Of a stretch of DNA of 64,000 nucleotides, positions 8,703 through 18,941 are shown piece after piece. Source of the DNA: Pseudomonas sp. CFBP 13711 (lineage in GTDB: Bacteria; Pseudomonadota; Gammaproteobacteria; Pseudomonadales; Pseudomonadaceae); contig NZ_JACYVI010000001.1 of assembly GCF_014842265.1 (NCBI RefSeq), forward strand, positions 124,001 through 188,000, read 5' to 3'. Below the pieces are notes generated by a model that did not search any database, was not told the DNA's origin, and saw nothing but the letters and a program-made list of their open reading frames with translations. A program made the position numbers and the translations under genes. How positions within the stretch are numbered: position 1 is the first letter of the stretch; the number at the start of each line of letters is the position of its first letter.

Positions 8703-8737
8703 GTGCATTAAGAGGCAGGCGTAATGCCTGCCACTGG
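8703..8737 (-). other. intergenic hairpin between rpoN and hpf
   Basis: GGCAGGC (8714-8720) pairs with GCCTGCC (8726-8732), with an outer CAGTG/CACTG extension. No T run follows on the minus strand, so this is more likely an mRNA processing or stability element that separates rpoN and hpf translation than a terminator. Confidence 0.5.
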
Positions 8738-8757
8738 AACGCTTTGACGTGTGACCT

Positions 8758-10251
8758 TTACATCAGTCGCTTGCGTTCGCTGGACGGCGAGATCCCAAGG
8801 GATTCGCGGTACTTGGCGACTGTGCGACGGGCCACTTGAATGCCTTGTGCTTCCAGTAAACCAGCGATCTTGCTGTCACTCAACGGCTTTTTCTGATTTT
8901 CCGCAGCGACCAGTTTTTTGATGATCGCGCGAATCGCCGTGGACGAGCATTCGCCGCCTTCGGAGGTGCTGACGTGGCTGGAAAAGAAATATTTGAGTTC
9001 GTAGATCCCGCGCGGGGTGTGCATGAACTTCTGCGTGGTCACCCGGGAGATCGTCGATTCGTGCATGCCGACCGCTTCCGCGATGTCATGCAGAACCAGG
9101 GGCTTCATGGCTTCGTCACCGTACTCGAGGAAGCCTCGCTGGTGTTCGACGATTTGCGTGGCCACCTTCATCAGCGTCTCGTTGCGGCTCTGCAGACTCT
9201 TGATGAACCAGCGAGCTTCCTGCAGCTGATTGCGCATGAACGTGTTGTCGGCACTGGTATCGGCGCGACGCACAAAACCTGCGTACTGCGGATTGACCCG
9301 CAGGCGCGGCACGGATTCCTGGTTCAGCTCCACCAGCCAGCGCTCGTTGTCCTTGCGCACGATGACGTCAGGCACGACGTATTCGGCTTCGCTGGACTCG
9401 ATCTGCGAGCCGGGGCGCGGATTGAGGCTCTGGACCAGTTCGATGACCTGACGCAGGTCGTCTTCCTTGAGCTTCATGCGGCGCATCAGTTGCGCGTAGT
9501 CGCGGCTGCCGAGCAGATCGATGTAGTCACTGACCAGCTTCTGCGCTTCCGCCAGCCACTTGGTTTTGGCGGGCAGCTGGCGAAGCTGCAGCAGCAGGCA
9601 TTCACTCAGGTTGCGAGCGCCGATGCCGGCAGGCTCGAACTGCTGAATGCGGTGCAGAACGGCTTCGATTTCGTCCAGCTCGATATCGAGCTCAGGATCG
9701 AAGGCGTCGAGCATTTCTTCGAGTGTTTCGTCGAGGTAGCCCTGGTTGTTGATGCAGTCGATCAGCGTCACGGCGATCAGGCGATCGGTGTCCGACATTG
9801 GCGCCAGGTTGAGTTGCCACAGCAGGTGGCTTTGCAGGCTCTCGCCAACGGAGGTGCGGGTGGTGAAATCCCACTCGTCATCGTCGTTGCTGGGCAGGCT
9901 GCTGGCACTGGTCTGATAGACGTCTTCCCACGCGGTGTCGACGGGCAGCTCGTTGGGAATGCGCTCGTTCCAGTCGCCGTCCTCCAGATTGTCGACGGTA
10001 GGCGCCGATTCCTGGTAGGTGGGTTCCTGAACATCAGCGTTGGGCTTTTGCTCTACGTTATCCGCCAAGGGGTCGGCGTTGTCGAAATCGTCGCCTTCCT
10101 CCTGCCGTTCCAGCATCGGGTTCGACTCCAGCGCTTCCTGAATCTCCTGTTGGAGATCCAGCGTCGACAACTGAAGCAAGCGGATTGCCTGTTGCAGCTG
10201 AGGTGTCATCGTCAGCTGCTGGCCCATTCTCAAGACTAGCGAAGGTTTCAT
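8758..10251 (-). CDS. rpoN: RNA polymerase sigma-54 factor
   Basis: A 497-residue sigma-54, needed for enhancer-dependent promoters of nitrogen, motility and other genes. Domains in order: Q-rich activator-interacting region (about 1-50), an acidic linker (about 55-120), the core-binding domain, and the DNA-binding domain ending in the RpoN box [10 protein letters not shown] at 474-483. I start at ATG 10251 ([12 protein letters not shown]), which matches the standard Pseudomonas length; the frame stays open 14 codons further. hpf, ptsN, rapZ and ptsO follow. lptB precedes it but is separated by a structured terminator-like element. Confidence 0.97.
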   Translation of the reverse strand: MKPSLVLRMGQQLTMTPQLQQAIRLLQLSTLDLQQEIQEALESNPMLERQEEGDDFDNADPLADNVEQKPNADVQEPTYQESAPTVDNLEDGDWNERIPNELPVDTAWEDVYQTSASSLPSNDDDEWDFTTRTSVGESLQSHLLWQLNLAPMSDTDRLIAVTLIDCINNQGYLDETLEEMLDAFDPELDIELDEIEAVLHRIQQFEPAGIGARNLSECLLLQLRQLPAKTKWLAEAQKLVSDYIDLLGSRDYAQLMRRMKLKEDDLRQVIELVQSLNPRPGSQIESSEAEYVVPDVIVRKDNERWLVELNQESVPRLRVNPQYAGFVRRADTSADNTFMRNQLQEARWFIKSLQSRNETLMKVATQIVEHQRGFLEYGDEAMKPLVLHDIAEAVGMHESTISRVTTQKFMHTPRGIYELKYFFSSHVSTSEGGECSSTAIRAIIKKLVAAENQKKPLSDSKIAGLLEAQGIQVARRTVAKYRESLGISPSSERKRLM

Positions 10252-10373
10252 GGCAGGGCTTAACACCTTATTCGCCGGCGCACTGCGCGCCATTTACTAG
10301 CAGGGCGCCGAGGGCGCCAACTTAAGCAAATTATATGCCTGAAGCTGGAGGGTTTGCCTAGAGTGTGATGACA

Positions 10374-10424
10374 ATTAAAAAACGAGGTTGGCGATGGCGC
10401 ACATTGCGGGAGCCGCACAACCTC
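10374..10424 (-). terminator. terminator-like hairpin after lptB, nested in a larger inverted repeat
   Basis: Read on the minus strand, GAGGTTG (10424-10418) pairs with CAACCTC (10390-10384) and is followed by G and six T. An additional outer pair, GTGATGACA at 10365-10373 and TGTCATCAC at 10426-10434, wraps the whole element. It lies between the lptB stop at 10440 and rpoN, so it should limit read-through from the LPS export genes into rpoN. Confidence 0.65.
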
Positions 10425-10439
10425 ATGTCATCACTGCGG

Positions 10440-11165
10440 TTACAGGCGGAACTCGTGACCCAGATACACTTCCTTGACCAACTGGTTGGCCAGGATGGAT
10501 TCGGCGTCGCCTTCGGCAATCAGCTGTCCATCGTTGACGATGTAAGCGGTTTCGCAAATATCCAGCGTCTCACGCACGTTGTGGTCGGTGATCAGCACGC
10601 CGATCCCTTTGGCCTTGAGGTGGTGAATGATCTGCTTGATGTCGCCTACGGAAATAGGGTCAACACCGGCGAAGGGTTCGTCGAGGAGAATGAATTTCGG
10701 CGAAGTGGCGAGGGCGCGTGCGATTTCCACACGGCGACGTTCACCGCCCGACAGGCTCATGCCCAGGTTGTCGCGAATGTGGGTGATGTGAAATTCCTGC
10801 AGCAGGCTTTCCAGCTCCTTGCGGCGGGCAGCGCGATCGAGCTCCTTGCGGGTCTCCAGGATCGCCATGATGTTGTCCGAGACGGAGAGCTTGCGGAAGA
10901 TCGACGCTTCCTGTGGCAGGTAGCCAATACCGGCGCGTGCACGGCCGTGCATCGGCTGATGGCTGACGTCCTGGTCGTCGATCAGGACGCGACCCTGATC
11001 CGCTTGAACCAGGCCGACGATCATGTAGAAACAGGTGGTCTTGCCGGCGCCGTTGGGGCCAAGCAGGCCGACGATCTGGCCGCTCTCGATGGACAGGCTG
11101 ACGTCACGTACGACCTGGCGGCTTTTATAGGCCTTGGCCAGGTGCTGGGCTTTCAGCGTCGCCAT
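10440..11165 (-). CDS. lptB: LPS export ABC transporter ATPase LptB
   Basis: The 241-residue cytoplasmic ATPase that drives LPS extraction from the inner membrane with LptFG and LptC. Walker [10 protein letters not shown] is at 36-44, the ABC signature LSGGE at 138-142 and Walker B with catalytic Glu (ILLDEP) at 159-164. Its ATG overlaps the lptA stop by one base (TAATG), so translation is coupled. It is the last gene of the kdsD-kdsC-lptC-lptA-lptB run. Confidence 0.97.
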   Translation of the reverse strand: MATLKAQHLAKAYKSRQVVRDVSLSIESGQIVGLLGPNGAGKTTCFYMIVGLVQADQGRVLIDDQDVSHQPMHGRARAGIGYLPQEASIFRKLSVSDNIMAILETRKELDRAARRKELESLLQEFHITHIRDNLGMSLSGGERRRVEIARALATSPKFILLDEPFAGVDPISVGDIKQIIHHLKAKGIGVLITDHNVRETLDICETAYIVNDGQLIAEGDAESILANQLVKEVYLGHEFRL

Positions 11166-11707
11166 TACTGGGCCTTCTGCTGGTCGGTTTTCTTTTTCGG
11201 CTGGATGACCATGTCGATACGAGGGCGTGGTGCGGTGACCTTGGTGCCATTGGCACGACCGGCGTTCACGACCTGCTTGACGGTGTCATAGACGATTTTC
11301 TCGCCTTCGGACGTGTTGCCGTCGTTGACCACTTTGGCCTTGTCGATCAGCACGATGCGGTTCTGGGCCGCGAAGTACTGGATAGTGACGCCCCAGGCCT
11401 GAACGATCGGCTTGTCCACCGATGGCTTCTGCTCGTAGTAGGCCAGGTTGCCCACGGACGTGAACACGTCCACGTCGCCTTGCGGTGTACGGGTGATGGT
11501 CACGGTGTTGCCGGTGATCTTCATCGTGCCCTGGGTGATGATGACATTGCCTTTGTAGGTGGCGATGCCTTGCTTGTCGTCCAGCTGCGCGTCATCCGAC
11601 TGGATGTGGATGGGTTGATCGCGATCCGTCGGCAGAGACCAGGCGCTCGCGCTTCCCAGTGCTGCGCCCAGGCCGAGCAAAAAAGGAAGGGTTTTAACGA
11701 GCCTCAT
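11165..11707 (-). CDS. lptA: periplasmic LPS transport protein LptA
   Basis: A 180-residue periplasmic bridge protein that forms the beta-jellyroll conduit between LptC and LptD. The N-terminal signal peptide (about residues 1-23, cleavage near SAWS) is followed by an OstA-like core with [15 protein letters not shown] and [14 protein letters not shown]. It overlaps lptC upstream by 14 bases and lptB downstream by one base. The lysine/glutamine-rich tail is usual for this protein. Confidence 0.95.
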   Translation of the reverse strand: MRLVKTLPFLLGLGAALGSASAWSLPTDRDQPIHIQSDDAQLDDKQGIATYKGNVIITQGTMKITGNTVTITRTPQGDVDVFTSVGNLAYYEQKPSVDKPIVQAWGVTIQYFAAQNRIVLIDKAKVVNDGNTSEGEKIVYDTVKQVVNAGRANGTKVTAPRPRIDMVIQPKKKTDQQKAQ

Positions 11708-12266
11708 ACTGTCCTCTTACGTTGGATAGCAGGTTCATCCTGCTTTCTTTCAGATACGCTTTCATACCCGTGCCGGTCGTTACACCGCCAAGGCCGTCGA
11801 TTCTAACGGGTTGGGCAGTCTCCGCATATTGCTTCTGCGGGAATACAGTCATGCGGCTGCTGGTGATGATGGTGGTGCGGTCTTTTTCGTCGGTGCGGTT
11901 GATGCGCACCGAGTCGATCAGCTCGACGTGATCGCCCCCCGGCGACACTTCGGCGCGAACGCTCTGTACGTGCCACGGGAAGGTAGAACCTCGATACATC
12001 TGCAGCACCGGCGTGGTCATCAGGGTGACGTCGGTGGCTTTCAAGTGCTCTACCTTGTCCGCGGTCATGTCGTACTGCATGGTCCCGTCGGGCAGGTACT
12101 GAATGCTGTGGGCGTTGGTCGCGTAGTAATCGACAGCGCTTTCATCGACGGCAGCCTTGGGTTGGTCGAGGAAGCTTTCCGGACTGATGTTCCAGTAGCC
12201 GACCGCTGCCAGCAGCAGGGCCAGCACACCGAACAGCAGAAACGTTCGAAACTTTTTGCTCAGCAT
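11694..12266 (-). CDS. lptC: LPS export system protein LptC
   Basis: A 190-residue bitopic inner-membrane protein linking LptBFG to LptA. One N-terminal membrane helix (about 8-25) precedes a periplasmic LptC domain with PDGTMQYDMTADKVEHL and a C-terminal [10 protein letters not shown] motif. The gene lies 10 bases after kdsC and overlaps lptA, which supports cotranscription. Confidence 0.95.
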   Translation of the reverse strand: MLSKKFRTFLLFGVLALLLAAVGYWNISPESFLDQPKAAVDESAVDYYATNAHSIQYLPDGTMQYDMTADKVEHLKATDVTLMTTPVLQMYRGSTFPWHVQSVRAEVSPGGDHVELIDSVRINRTDEKDRTTIITSSRMTVFPQKQYAETAQPVRIDGLGGVTTGTGMKAYLKESRMNLLSNVRGQYEAR

Positions 12267-12276
12267 AAATGCACTT

Positions 12277-12810
12277 CTATAGGTAGGCGGCGTGAGCCGC
12301 TTCGAGGTTGCCCTGAGCCTTCAGGATCAACTCGCAGAATTCGCGGGCAGCGCCTTCGCCGCCACGTGCCTGGGTAATGCCGTCGGCATGCTCGCGGACA
12401 AAGCTGGCAGCATTGGCAACGGCCATGCCCAGGCCCACCCGGCGAATGACCGGCAGATCAGGCAAATCGTCGCCCAGATACGCGACCTGCTCGTAGCTTA
12501 GATTCAGTTGCTGCAAAAGCTCGTCGAGGACCACGAGTTTGTCTTCGCGGCCCTGATAAAGGTGCGCGATGCCGAGGTTCTTCGCGCGCCGCTCAACCAC
12601 GGGGGTCTTGCGTCCGCTGATGATGGCAGTTGTCACACCCGAGTTGATGAGCATTTTGATGCCCTGGCCGTCGAGGGTGTTGAAGGTCTTGAATTCACTG
12701 CCGTCTTCGAGGAAATACAGGCGTCCGTCGGTGAGTACGCCATCGACGTCGAAGATCGCCAGTTTGATGTTCTTGCCGCGTTGCATCAGGTCATTCATAT
12801 CGGCGCTCAT
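12277..12810 (-). CDS. kdsC: 3-deoxy-D-manno-octulosonate 8-phosphate phosphatase
   Basis: A 177-residue HAD-family phosphatase releasing Kdo from Kdo-8-phosphate for LPS inner core. The HAD motif IFDVDGVLTDG is near residue 20, and the later motifs ISGRKT and LGDDLPDLPV are intact. It begins immediately after the kdsD stop codon (TAA then ATG), so the two consecutive Kdo-pathway enzymes are tightly coupled. Confidence 0.96.
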   Translation of the reverse strand: MSADMNDLMQRGKNIKLAIFDVDGVLTDGRLYFLEDGSEFKTFNTLDGQGIKMLINSGVTTAIISGRKTPVVERRAKNLGIAHLYQGREDKLVVLDELLQQLNLSYEQVAYLGDDLPDLPVIRRVGLGMAVANAASFVREHADGITQARGGEGAAREFCELILKAQGNLEAAHAAYL

Positions 12811-13785
12811 TTACATGACTCCTGCGCGGAGCAGGTCTTGAAGATTGAACGCGCCAACCGGGCGATCGTTCTCGTCGACCACGATGAGTGCGCCGATCTT
12901 GTTGTCTTCCATGATTTTCAAGGCTTCGGCCGCGAGCATTTCCGGGCGCACGGTCTTGCCGTGGACGGTCATGACTTCATCGATGGTCGCCTGGCGTATG
13001 TCGATCGGGCGATCCAGGGTGCGGCGCAGGTCGCCGTCCGTGAAGATACCGGCAAGGCGGCCGTCGCCCTCGAGGATGGCGGTCATGCCAAGCCCCTTGC
13101 GGGTCATTTCCATCAGCGAATCGCGAAGCGGCGTGCCCCGCGCCACCTGCGGCAGGTTGGCGCCAGTGTGCATGACATGCTCGACCTTCAGCAGCAGCCG
13201 ACGACCCAGTGCACCGCCTGGATGGGAAAACGCGAAGTCTTCGGCGGTGAAGCCTCTGGCGTCCAGCAGCGCAACGGCCAGGGCGTCGCCCATGACCAGC
13301 GCCGCCGTGGTGGAGGAGGTGGGCGCCAGATTCAACGGGCAGGCTTCTTTTTCGACCCGCGCATTGAGGTTGACGTCAGCGGCCTTGGCCAGTGTTGATT
13401 CCGGGTTGCCAGTGAGGCTGATCATCTTGATGCCCAGCCGCTTGATCAGCGGCAGCAACGTGACGATTTCGGCCGTCGTGCCCGAATTGGACAGGGCCAG
13501 AATAATGTCGGCGCTGGTGATCATGCCCATGTCGCCGTGGCTGGCCTCGGCGGGGTGCACGAAAAAGGACGGGGTGCCGGTGCTGGCCAGCGTAGCGGCG
13601 ATCTTCTTGCCGATATGCCCCGACTTGCCCATGCCTACCACGACCACGCGGCCCTGACTGCCCAGAATCATGTCGCACGCGTTGACGAAATCGGCATCTA
13701 TATGCGCAAGCAAACCTTCCACGGCTTCTATTTCAAGGCGGATGGTGCTCTGTGCCGATTCAATCAAGTTGCGCGCATTGGACAT
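12811..13785 (-). CDS. kdsD: D-arabinose-5-phosphate isomerase
   Basis: A 324-residue isomerase converting ribulose-5-phosphate to arabinose-5-phosphate, the first Kdo-specific step. An N-terminal SIS domain (about 40-175, with GMGKSGHIGKKIAATLASTG and SNSGTTAEI) is followed by two CBS domains (about 205-324), the full-length architecture. It is the first gene of the minus-strand LPS unit, and a TATAAT box lies just upstream in the divergent region shared with mlaF. Confidence 0.97.
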   Translation of the reverse strand: MSNARNLIESAQSTIRLEIEAVEGLLAHIDADFVNACDMILGSQGRVVVVGMGKSGHIGKKIAATLASTGTPSFFVHPAEASHGDMGMITSADIILALSNSGTTAEIVTLLPLIKRLGIKMISLTGNPESTLAKAADVNLNARVEKEACPLNLAPTSSTTAALVMGDALAVALLDARGFTAEDFAFSHPGGALGRRLLLKVEHVMHTGANLPQVARGTPLRDSLMEMTRKGLGMTAILEGDGRLAGIFTDGDLRRTLDRPIDIRQATIDEVMTVHGKTVRPEMLAAEALKIMEDNKIGALIVVDENDRPVGAFNLQDLLRAGVM

Positions 13786-13817
13786 ATCGGAAGGGGTCGC
13801 ATGGTGAAAGGCCGGGG

Positions 13818-13823
13818 ATTATA
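13818..13823 (-). promoter_or_regulatory. candidate -10 box for the kdsD-kdsC-lptCAB unit
   Basis: On the minus strand the hexamer is a perfect TATAAT, 33 bases upstream of the kdsD ATG. No good -35 match lies at 16-18 bases upstream. This is a sequence-only prediction. The 308-base divergent region 13786-14093 also holds the mla promoter and otherwise shows no gene. Confidence 0.4.
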
Positions 13824-13978
13824 GCGGCAATGTTCAAAAGCCTCACGCTTCATCGTTGCTGTTTGTTTAATGAACGGAGACGTCCTTCAGCAACAGCGTG
13901 ATAAAGGTTGGCGATGGGTACGAAAATTCCACACCGTCCTTAATACCCTTCTTTGTTTGCGACTCGACACGTTGGAGC

Positions 13979-14008
13979 TTGGGCGGCGTGCGACAGCGGT
14001 GGTATAGT
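13979..14008 (+). promoter_or_regulatory. candidate sigma-70 promoter of the mla operon
   Basis: TTGGGC (13979-13984) and TATAGT (14003-14008) are separated by 18 bases, about 85 bases upstream of the mlaF ATG. The -10 is close to consensus and the -35 is weak. Confidence 0.4.
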
Positions 14009-14093
14009 CCGCCGCTTGTTCGGCCCCTCCAAAAGTGTGTCGTTCGTCAAGAACGTGGCATCTGAGAGACAGGTTGCATCGCAAGGAGTTTAG

Positions 14094-14903
14094 ATGAGTG
14101 CCGATAACGCCTACGCGGTCGAGCTGAAGGGCGTTTCCTTCAAGCGCGGTGCGCGCAGCATCTTCAATAACGTGGACATCAGCATCCCCCGGGGCAAAGT
14201 CACCGGCATCATGGGGCCGTCGGGCAGTGGCAAAACCACCCTGCTGCGATTGATGGGAGCACAACTGCGTCCGAGCGCAGGTGAAGTCTGGGTCAATGGC
14301 CAGAATTTGCCGAAACTCTCGCGCAGCGATCTTTTCGATGCGCGCAAGCAGATGGGCGTGCTCTTTCAGAGCGGCGCGCTGTTCACCGATCTCGACGTTT
14401 TCGAAAACGTGGCGTTCCCGCTGCGGGTTCACACCAAGCTGCCTGAAGACATGATTCGCGACATCGTCCTGCTGAAACTGCAGGCGGTCGGACTTCGTGG
14501 CGCAGTCGATCTGATGCCCGACGAACTCTCAGGTGGCATGAAGCGCCGTGTTGCACTGGCGCGCGCCATCGCGCTGGATCCCCAGATCCTCATGTACGAC
14601 GAACCTTTCGTGGGGCAGGACCCTATCGCCATGGGCGTGCTGGTTCGGCTCATCCGGCTGCTCAATGATGCGCTGGGTATCACCAGTATCGTGGTGTCCC
14701 ACGACCTCGCCGAGACCGCCAGCATCGCCGACTATTTATACGTCGTCGGTGACGGTCAGGTGCTGGGACAGGGCACGCCGCAGGAACTGATGGAGTCGGA
14801 TAACCCTCGTATACGTCAGTTCATGACGGGCGATCCCGACGGGCCGGTGCCTTTCCATTATCCGGCGCCGGATTATCGCGACGATCTTTTGGGGAAGCGC
14901 TGA
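14094..14903 (+). CDS. mlaF: phospholipid ABC transporter ATPase MlaF
   Basis: The 269-residue ATPase of the Mla system that maintains outer-membrane lipid asymmetry (also known as Ttg2A in Pseudomonas, linked to solvent tolerance). Walker [10 protein letters not shown] is at 41-49, signature LSGGM at 145-149, Walker B around YDEP at 168-171. AAGGAG precedes the start. Its stop overlaps the mlaE start by one base, and the whole mlaFEDCB set follows in order. Confidence 0.97.
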   Translation: MSADNAYAVELKGVSFKRGARSIFNNVDISIPRGKVTGIMGPSGSGKTTLLRLMGAQLRPSAGEVWVNGQNLPKLSRSDLFDARKQMGVLFQSGALFTDLDVFENVAFPLRVHTKLPEDMIRDIVLLKLQAVGLRGAVDLMPDELSGGMKRRVALARAIALDPQILMYDEPFVGQDPIAMGVLVRLIRLLNDALGITSIVVSHDLAETASIADYLYVVGDGQVLGQGTPQELMESDNPRIRQFMTGDPDGPVPFHYPAPDYRDDLLGKR

Positions 14904-15700
14904 TGCGCAGAAAGTCTTTAATGGATCGCGTACGCCTGATGGGGCGTTCGACGATCGATATGGTTGCAGTGCTGGGTCGTTCAGGGATTTTTCTGGTTCA
15001 TGCGTTGCTTGGGCGCGGCGGAATCGGCGGCGGTTTTCAGCTGCTGGTTCGTCAGTTGCACTCGGTGGGCGTCATGTCCCTGGCCATCATCGTCGTGTCC
15101 GGGGTTTTCATCGGCATGGTGCTGGCGCTGCAAGGTTTCAGCATTCTCGCCAAGTACGGCTCCGAGCAGGCTGTGGGGCAGATGGTTGCCCTGACGTTGC
15201 TGCGTGAACTCGGTCCGGTGGTCACTGCTCTATTGTTCGCCGGTCGTGCAGGCTCTGCGCTTACCGCTGAAATCGGCAACATGAAATCCACCGAGCAGCT
15301 GTCCAGTCTCGAAATGATTGGTGTTGACCCGCTCAAGTACATCGTTGCACCGCGTCTGTGGGCAGGCTTCATCTCGCTGCCAGTGCTGGCGCTGATTTTC
15401 AGCGTGGTCGGCATCTGGGGTGGTTCGTGGGTGGCGGTCGACTGGCTGGGCGTCTATGAAGGCTCTTTCTGGGCCAACATGCAGAACAGCGTTTCGTTTT
15501 CCGATGATGTACTCAACGGTGTCATCAAGAGCGTTGTGTTCGCTTTTGTCGTCACCTGGATTGCCGTGTTCCAGGGCTATGACTGCGAGCCCACGTCCGA
15601 AGGGATCAGTCGCGCCACGACCAAGACCGTGGTCTACGCCTCATTGGCCGTACTGGGCCTGGACTTTATTATGACCGCCTTGATGTTTGGAGACTTCTGA
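14903..15700 (+). CDS. mlaE: phospholipid ABC transporter permease MlaE
   Basis: A 265-residue inner-membrane permease with an amphipathic N-terminus and about five hydrophobic segments. The family hallmark [26 protein letters not shown] region lies around residues 98-122. It pairs with MlaF and carries the MlaD hexamer. Start and stop codons overlap both neighbours by one base, a strong sign of coupled translation. Confidence 0.97.
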   Translation: MRRKSLMDRVRLMGRSTIDMVAVLGRSGIFLVHALLGRGGIGGGFQLLVRQLHSVGVMSLAIIVVSGVFIGMVLALQGFSILAKYGSEQAVGQMVALTLLRELGPVVTALLFAGRAGSALTAEIGNMKSTEQLSSLEMIGVDPLKYIVAPRLWAGFISLPVLALIFSVVGIWGGSWVAVDWLGVYEGSFWANMQNSVSFSDDVLNGVIKSVVFAFVVTWIAVFQGYDCEPTSEGISRATTKTVVYASLAVLGLDFIMTALMFGDF

Positions 15701-16167
15701 TGCAAAACCGCACCCTCGAAACCGGTGTAGGCCTGTTTCTGCTGGCCGGGATCCTGGCTTTGCTCCTGCTCGCCCTGCGCGTCAGCGGTCTGAGCGCCAG
15801 CGCCAACACCGACACTTATAAACTTTACGCAAATTTCGACAATATCGCCGGTTTGACTGTCAGAGCGAAAGTGACCATGGCCGGTGTGAACATTGGCAAG
15901 GTCACTGCAATCGATCTGGATCACGATACCTTCACGGGGCGTGTGACGATGGAAGTGAACAAGCGGGTCAACAACCTGCCTTCGGATTCCACCGCTTCCA
16001 TCCTGACCGCAGGCCTGCTGGGTGAAAAATACATCGGCATCAGTGTCGGTGGCGATGACCAACTGTTGAAAGACGGCGGCGTCATCCATGACACCCAGTC
16101 CTCGTTGGTACTCGAAGACCTGATCGGTAAATTCCTGCTCAATTCAGTGGGCAAAGACGCCAAATGA
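15700..16167 (+). CDS. mlaD: Mla system substrate-binding MCE protein MlaD
   Basis: A 155-residue single-pass inner-membrane protein with one MCE domain. The membrane helix is at about 7-27, followed by the MCE core with LTVRAKVTMAGVNIGKV and AGLLGEKYIGI. MlaD hexamers form the periplasmic lipid channel of the complex. It overlaps mlaE by one base and its stop codon precedes the ribosome site of mlaC. Confidence 0.97.
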   Translation: MQNRTLETGVGLFLLAGILALLLLALRVSGLSASANTDTYKLYANFDNIAGLTVRAKVTMAGVNIGKVTAIDLDHDTFTGRVTMEVNKRVNNLPSDSTASILTAGLLGEKYIGISVGGDDQLLKDGGVIHDTQSSLVLEDLIGKFLLNSVGKDAK

Positions 16168-16178
16168 GGAGTTTTTTC

Positions 16179-16832
16179 ATGATCTCGATTCTGCGCCGTG
16201 GCCTTCTGGTGCTACTGGCCGCCCTGCCTTTGTTTGGTAACGCAGCCGCGTCCGATTCCGCTCACGATCTGGTTGATCGCACCACCAAGCAGTTGCTGGC
16301 TGACCTGTCCGCCAACAAGGAAACCTACAAGTCCAATCCGCAAGCCTTCTACGATGCACTTAACGGCATCGTTGGCCCGGTTATCGACGCTGACGGCATC
16401 TCCAAAAGCATCATGACCGTGAAGTATTCGCGCAACGCCACCCCGGCGCAGATGCAGCGCTTCCAGGAAAACTTCAAGCGCAGCCTGATCCAGTTCTATG
16501 GCAACGCGCTGCTCGAGTACAACAACCAGGGCATCACCGTTTCCCCGGCCAAGCAGGAAGCGGCTGATCGCACTTCCGTCGACATGTCGGTCAAGGGCAA
16601 CAATGGCGCGGTCTACCCTGTTTCCTACACCCTCGTCAAAATCGGCGGTGAGTGGAAAGTGCGTAACGTGATCATCAACGGCATCAACATCGGCAAGCTG
16701 TTCCGCGATCAGTTCGCTGACGCCATGCAGCGCAACGGTAACAACCTGGACAAAACCATCGACGGCTGGGCTGGCGAAGTCGCCAAAGCCAAGCAGACCT
16801 CGGAAAGCTCCAGCGACAAGGTCGTCAAATGA
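16179..16832 (+). CDS. mlaC: periplasmic phospholipid shuttle MlaC
   Basis: A 217-residue soluble periplasmic protein that ferries phospholipid between the outer-membrane MlaA complex and MlaFEDB. It has a signal peptide (MISILRRGLLVLLAALPLF, cleavage near NAAAS) and a Tol-tolerance/Ttg2D domain. I prefer ATG 16179, with GAGGA at 16166-16170, over the ATG at 16164 that overlaps the mlaD stop. Its end overlaps mlaB by four bases. Confidence 0.95.
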   Translation: MISILRRGLLVLLAALPLFGNAAASDSAHDLVDRTTKQLLADLSANKETYKSNPQAFYDALNGIVGPVIDADGISKSIMTVKYSRNATPAQMQRFQENFKRSLIQFYGNALLEYNNQGITVSPAKQEAADRTSVDMSVKGNNGAVYPVSYTLVKIGGEWKVRNVIINGINIGKLFRDQFADAMQRNGNNLDKTIDGWAGEVAKAKQTSESSSDKVVK

Positions 16833-17134
16833 GTCAAGCGTCCGTAACTGCCGCTGGCGGCGGAGAGCTGATGCTCTCCGGCGTGATCGACTATCGGACC
16901 GGCCCGGCCTTGCGTGAACAGGGCGCGGCGCTGATCAAGTCAAATACCGCTGCAGCCCTGACGCTCGATTGCTCCGGCGTCGAGAAGTCCAGCAGTGTCG
17001 GCCTGGCTGTGCTCCTTGCGTTCATGCGTGATGCGCAGGCCGCAGGCAAGTCGGTCACCGTCCGCGCGTTGCCTGAGGACATGCAGGAAATCGCCCAGGT
17101 CTCCGGCCTGACCGAGCTGTTGCAGCATCATTAA
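16829..17134 (+). CDS. mlaB: STAS-domain protein MlaB
   Basis: A 101-residue cytoplasmic STAS protein that binds MlaF and is needed for activity of the transporter. It has the STAS core LTLDCSGVEKSSSVGLAVLL in the middle; the conserved Thr/Ser helix start is visible as SSSVG. It overlaps mlaC by four bases (ATGA) and is the last gene of the operon, followed 15 bases later by a terminator. Confidence 0.93.
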   Translation: MSQASVTAAGGGELMLSGVIDYRTGPALREQGAALIKSNTAAALTLDCSGVEKSSSVGLAVLLAFMRDAQAAGKSVTVRALPEDMQEIAQVSGLTELLQHH

Positions 17135-17149
17135 TTGCTTTCATCGATC

Positions 17150-17202
17150 AAGCCCCTCGTCCGGCCCCTGCAAAGTAGGGTTCGCAACGAGAGGGCTTTT
17201 TT
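17150..17202 (+). terminator. intrinsic terminator of the mla operon
   Basis: AAGCCCCTCGT at 17150-17160 pairs with ACGAGAGGGCTT at 17187-17198 (one mismatch) around an internally paired loop, followed by six T (17197-17202). Confidence 0.75.
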
Positions 17203-17209
17203 GTATGAT
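17181..17209 (+). promoter_or_regulatory. candidate ibaG-murA promoter overlapping the mla terminator
   Basis: TTCGCA (17181-17186) and TATGAT (17204-17209) are 17 bases apart and 40 bases before ibaG. The -35 lies in the terminator stem, so stem formation and promoter sequence are superimposed. Confidence 0.4.
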
Positions 17210-17248
17210 GGCCGACCCGCGCGCGTAGGGCGCCGATTGAGGTTAAGC

Positions 17249-18777
<1,529 letters not shown>

Positions 18778-18793
18778 TCAGCAGCTGCGCGTT

Positions 18794-18822
18794 CGCCCGT
18801 GTCGATGTGATCGACGCGGGCG
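18794..18822. other. 13-bp hairpin downstream of murA
   Basis: CGCCCGTGTCGAT (18794-18806) pairs with ATCGACGCGGGCG (18810-18822) around GTG, with one G-T pair. No T run follows. It lies 17 bases after the murA stop and may stabilise or process the murA-hisG transcript. Confidence 0.5.
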
Positions 18823-18941
18823 ACGTGTCTGGCCATAGCGCCAGGATTTTCTGATTCGTTCCACTCTGGCTTCTTGAGCCGGAGGTAGTCGGGCGCCAGT
18901 TGCGACCCGGCACGCGCTGCTGATAAGGACTGACGTTTCCC

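Noticed and set aside
11240..11270. TTGGCACGACC-like match to a sigma-54 promoter near rpoN
   Set aside because: It lies inside lptA coding sequence on the wrong side of any gene start and lacks the -12 TTGC element.
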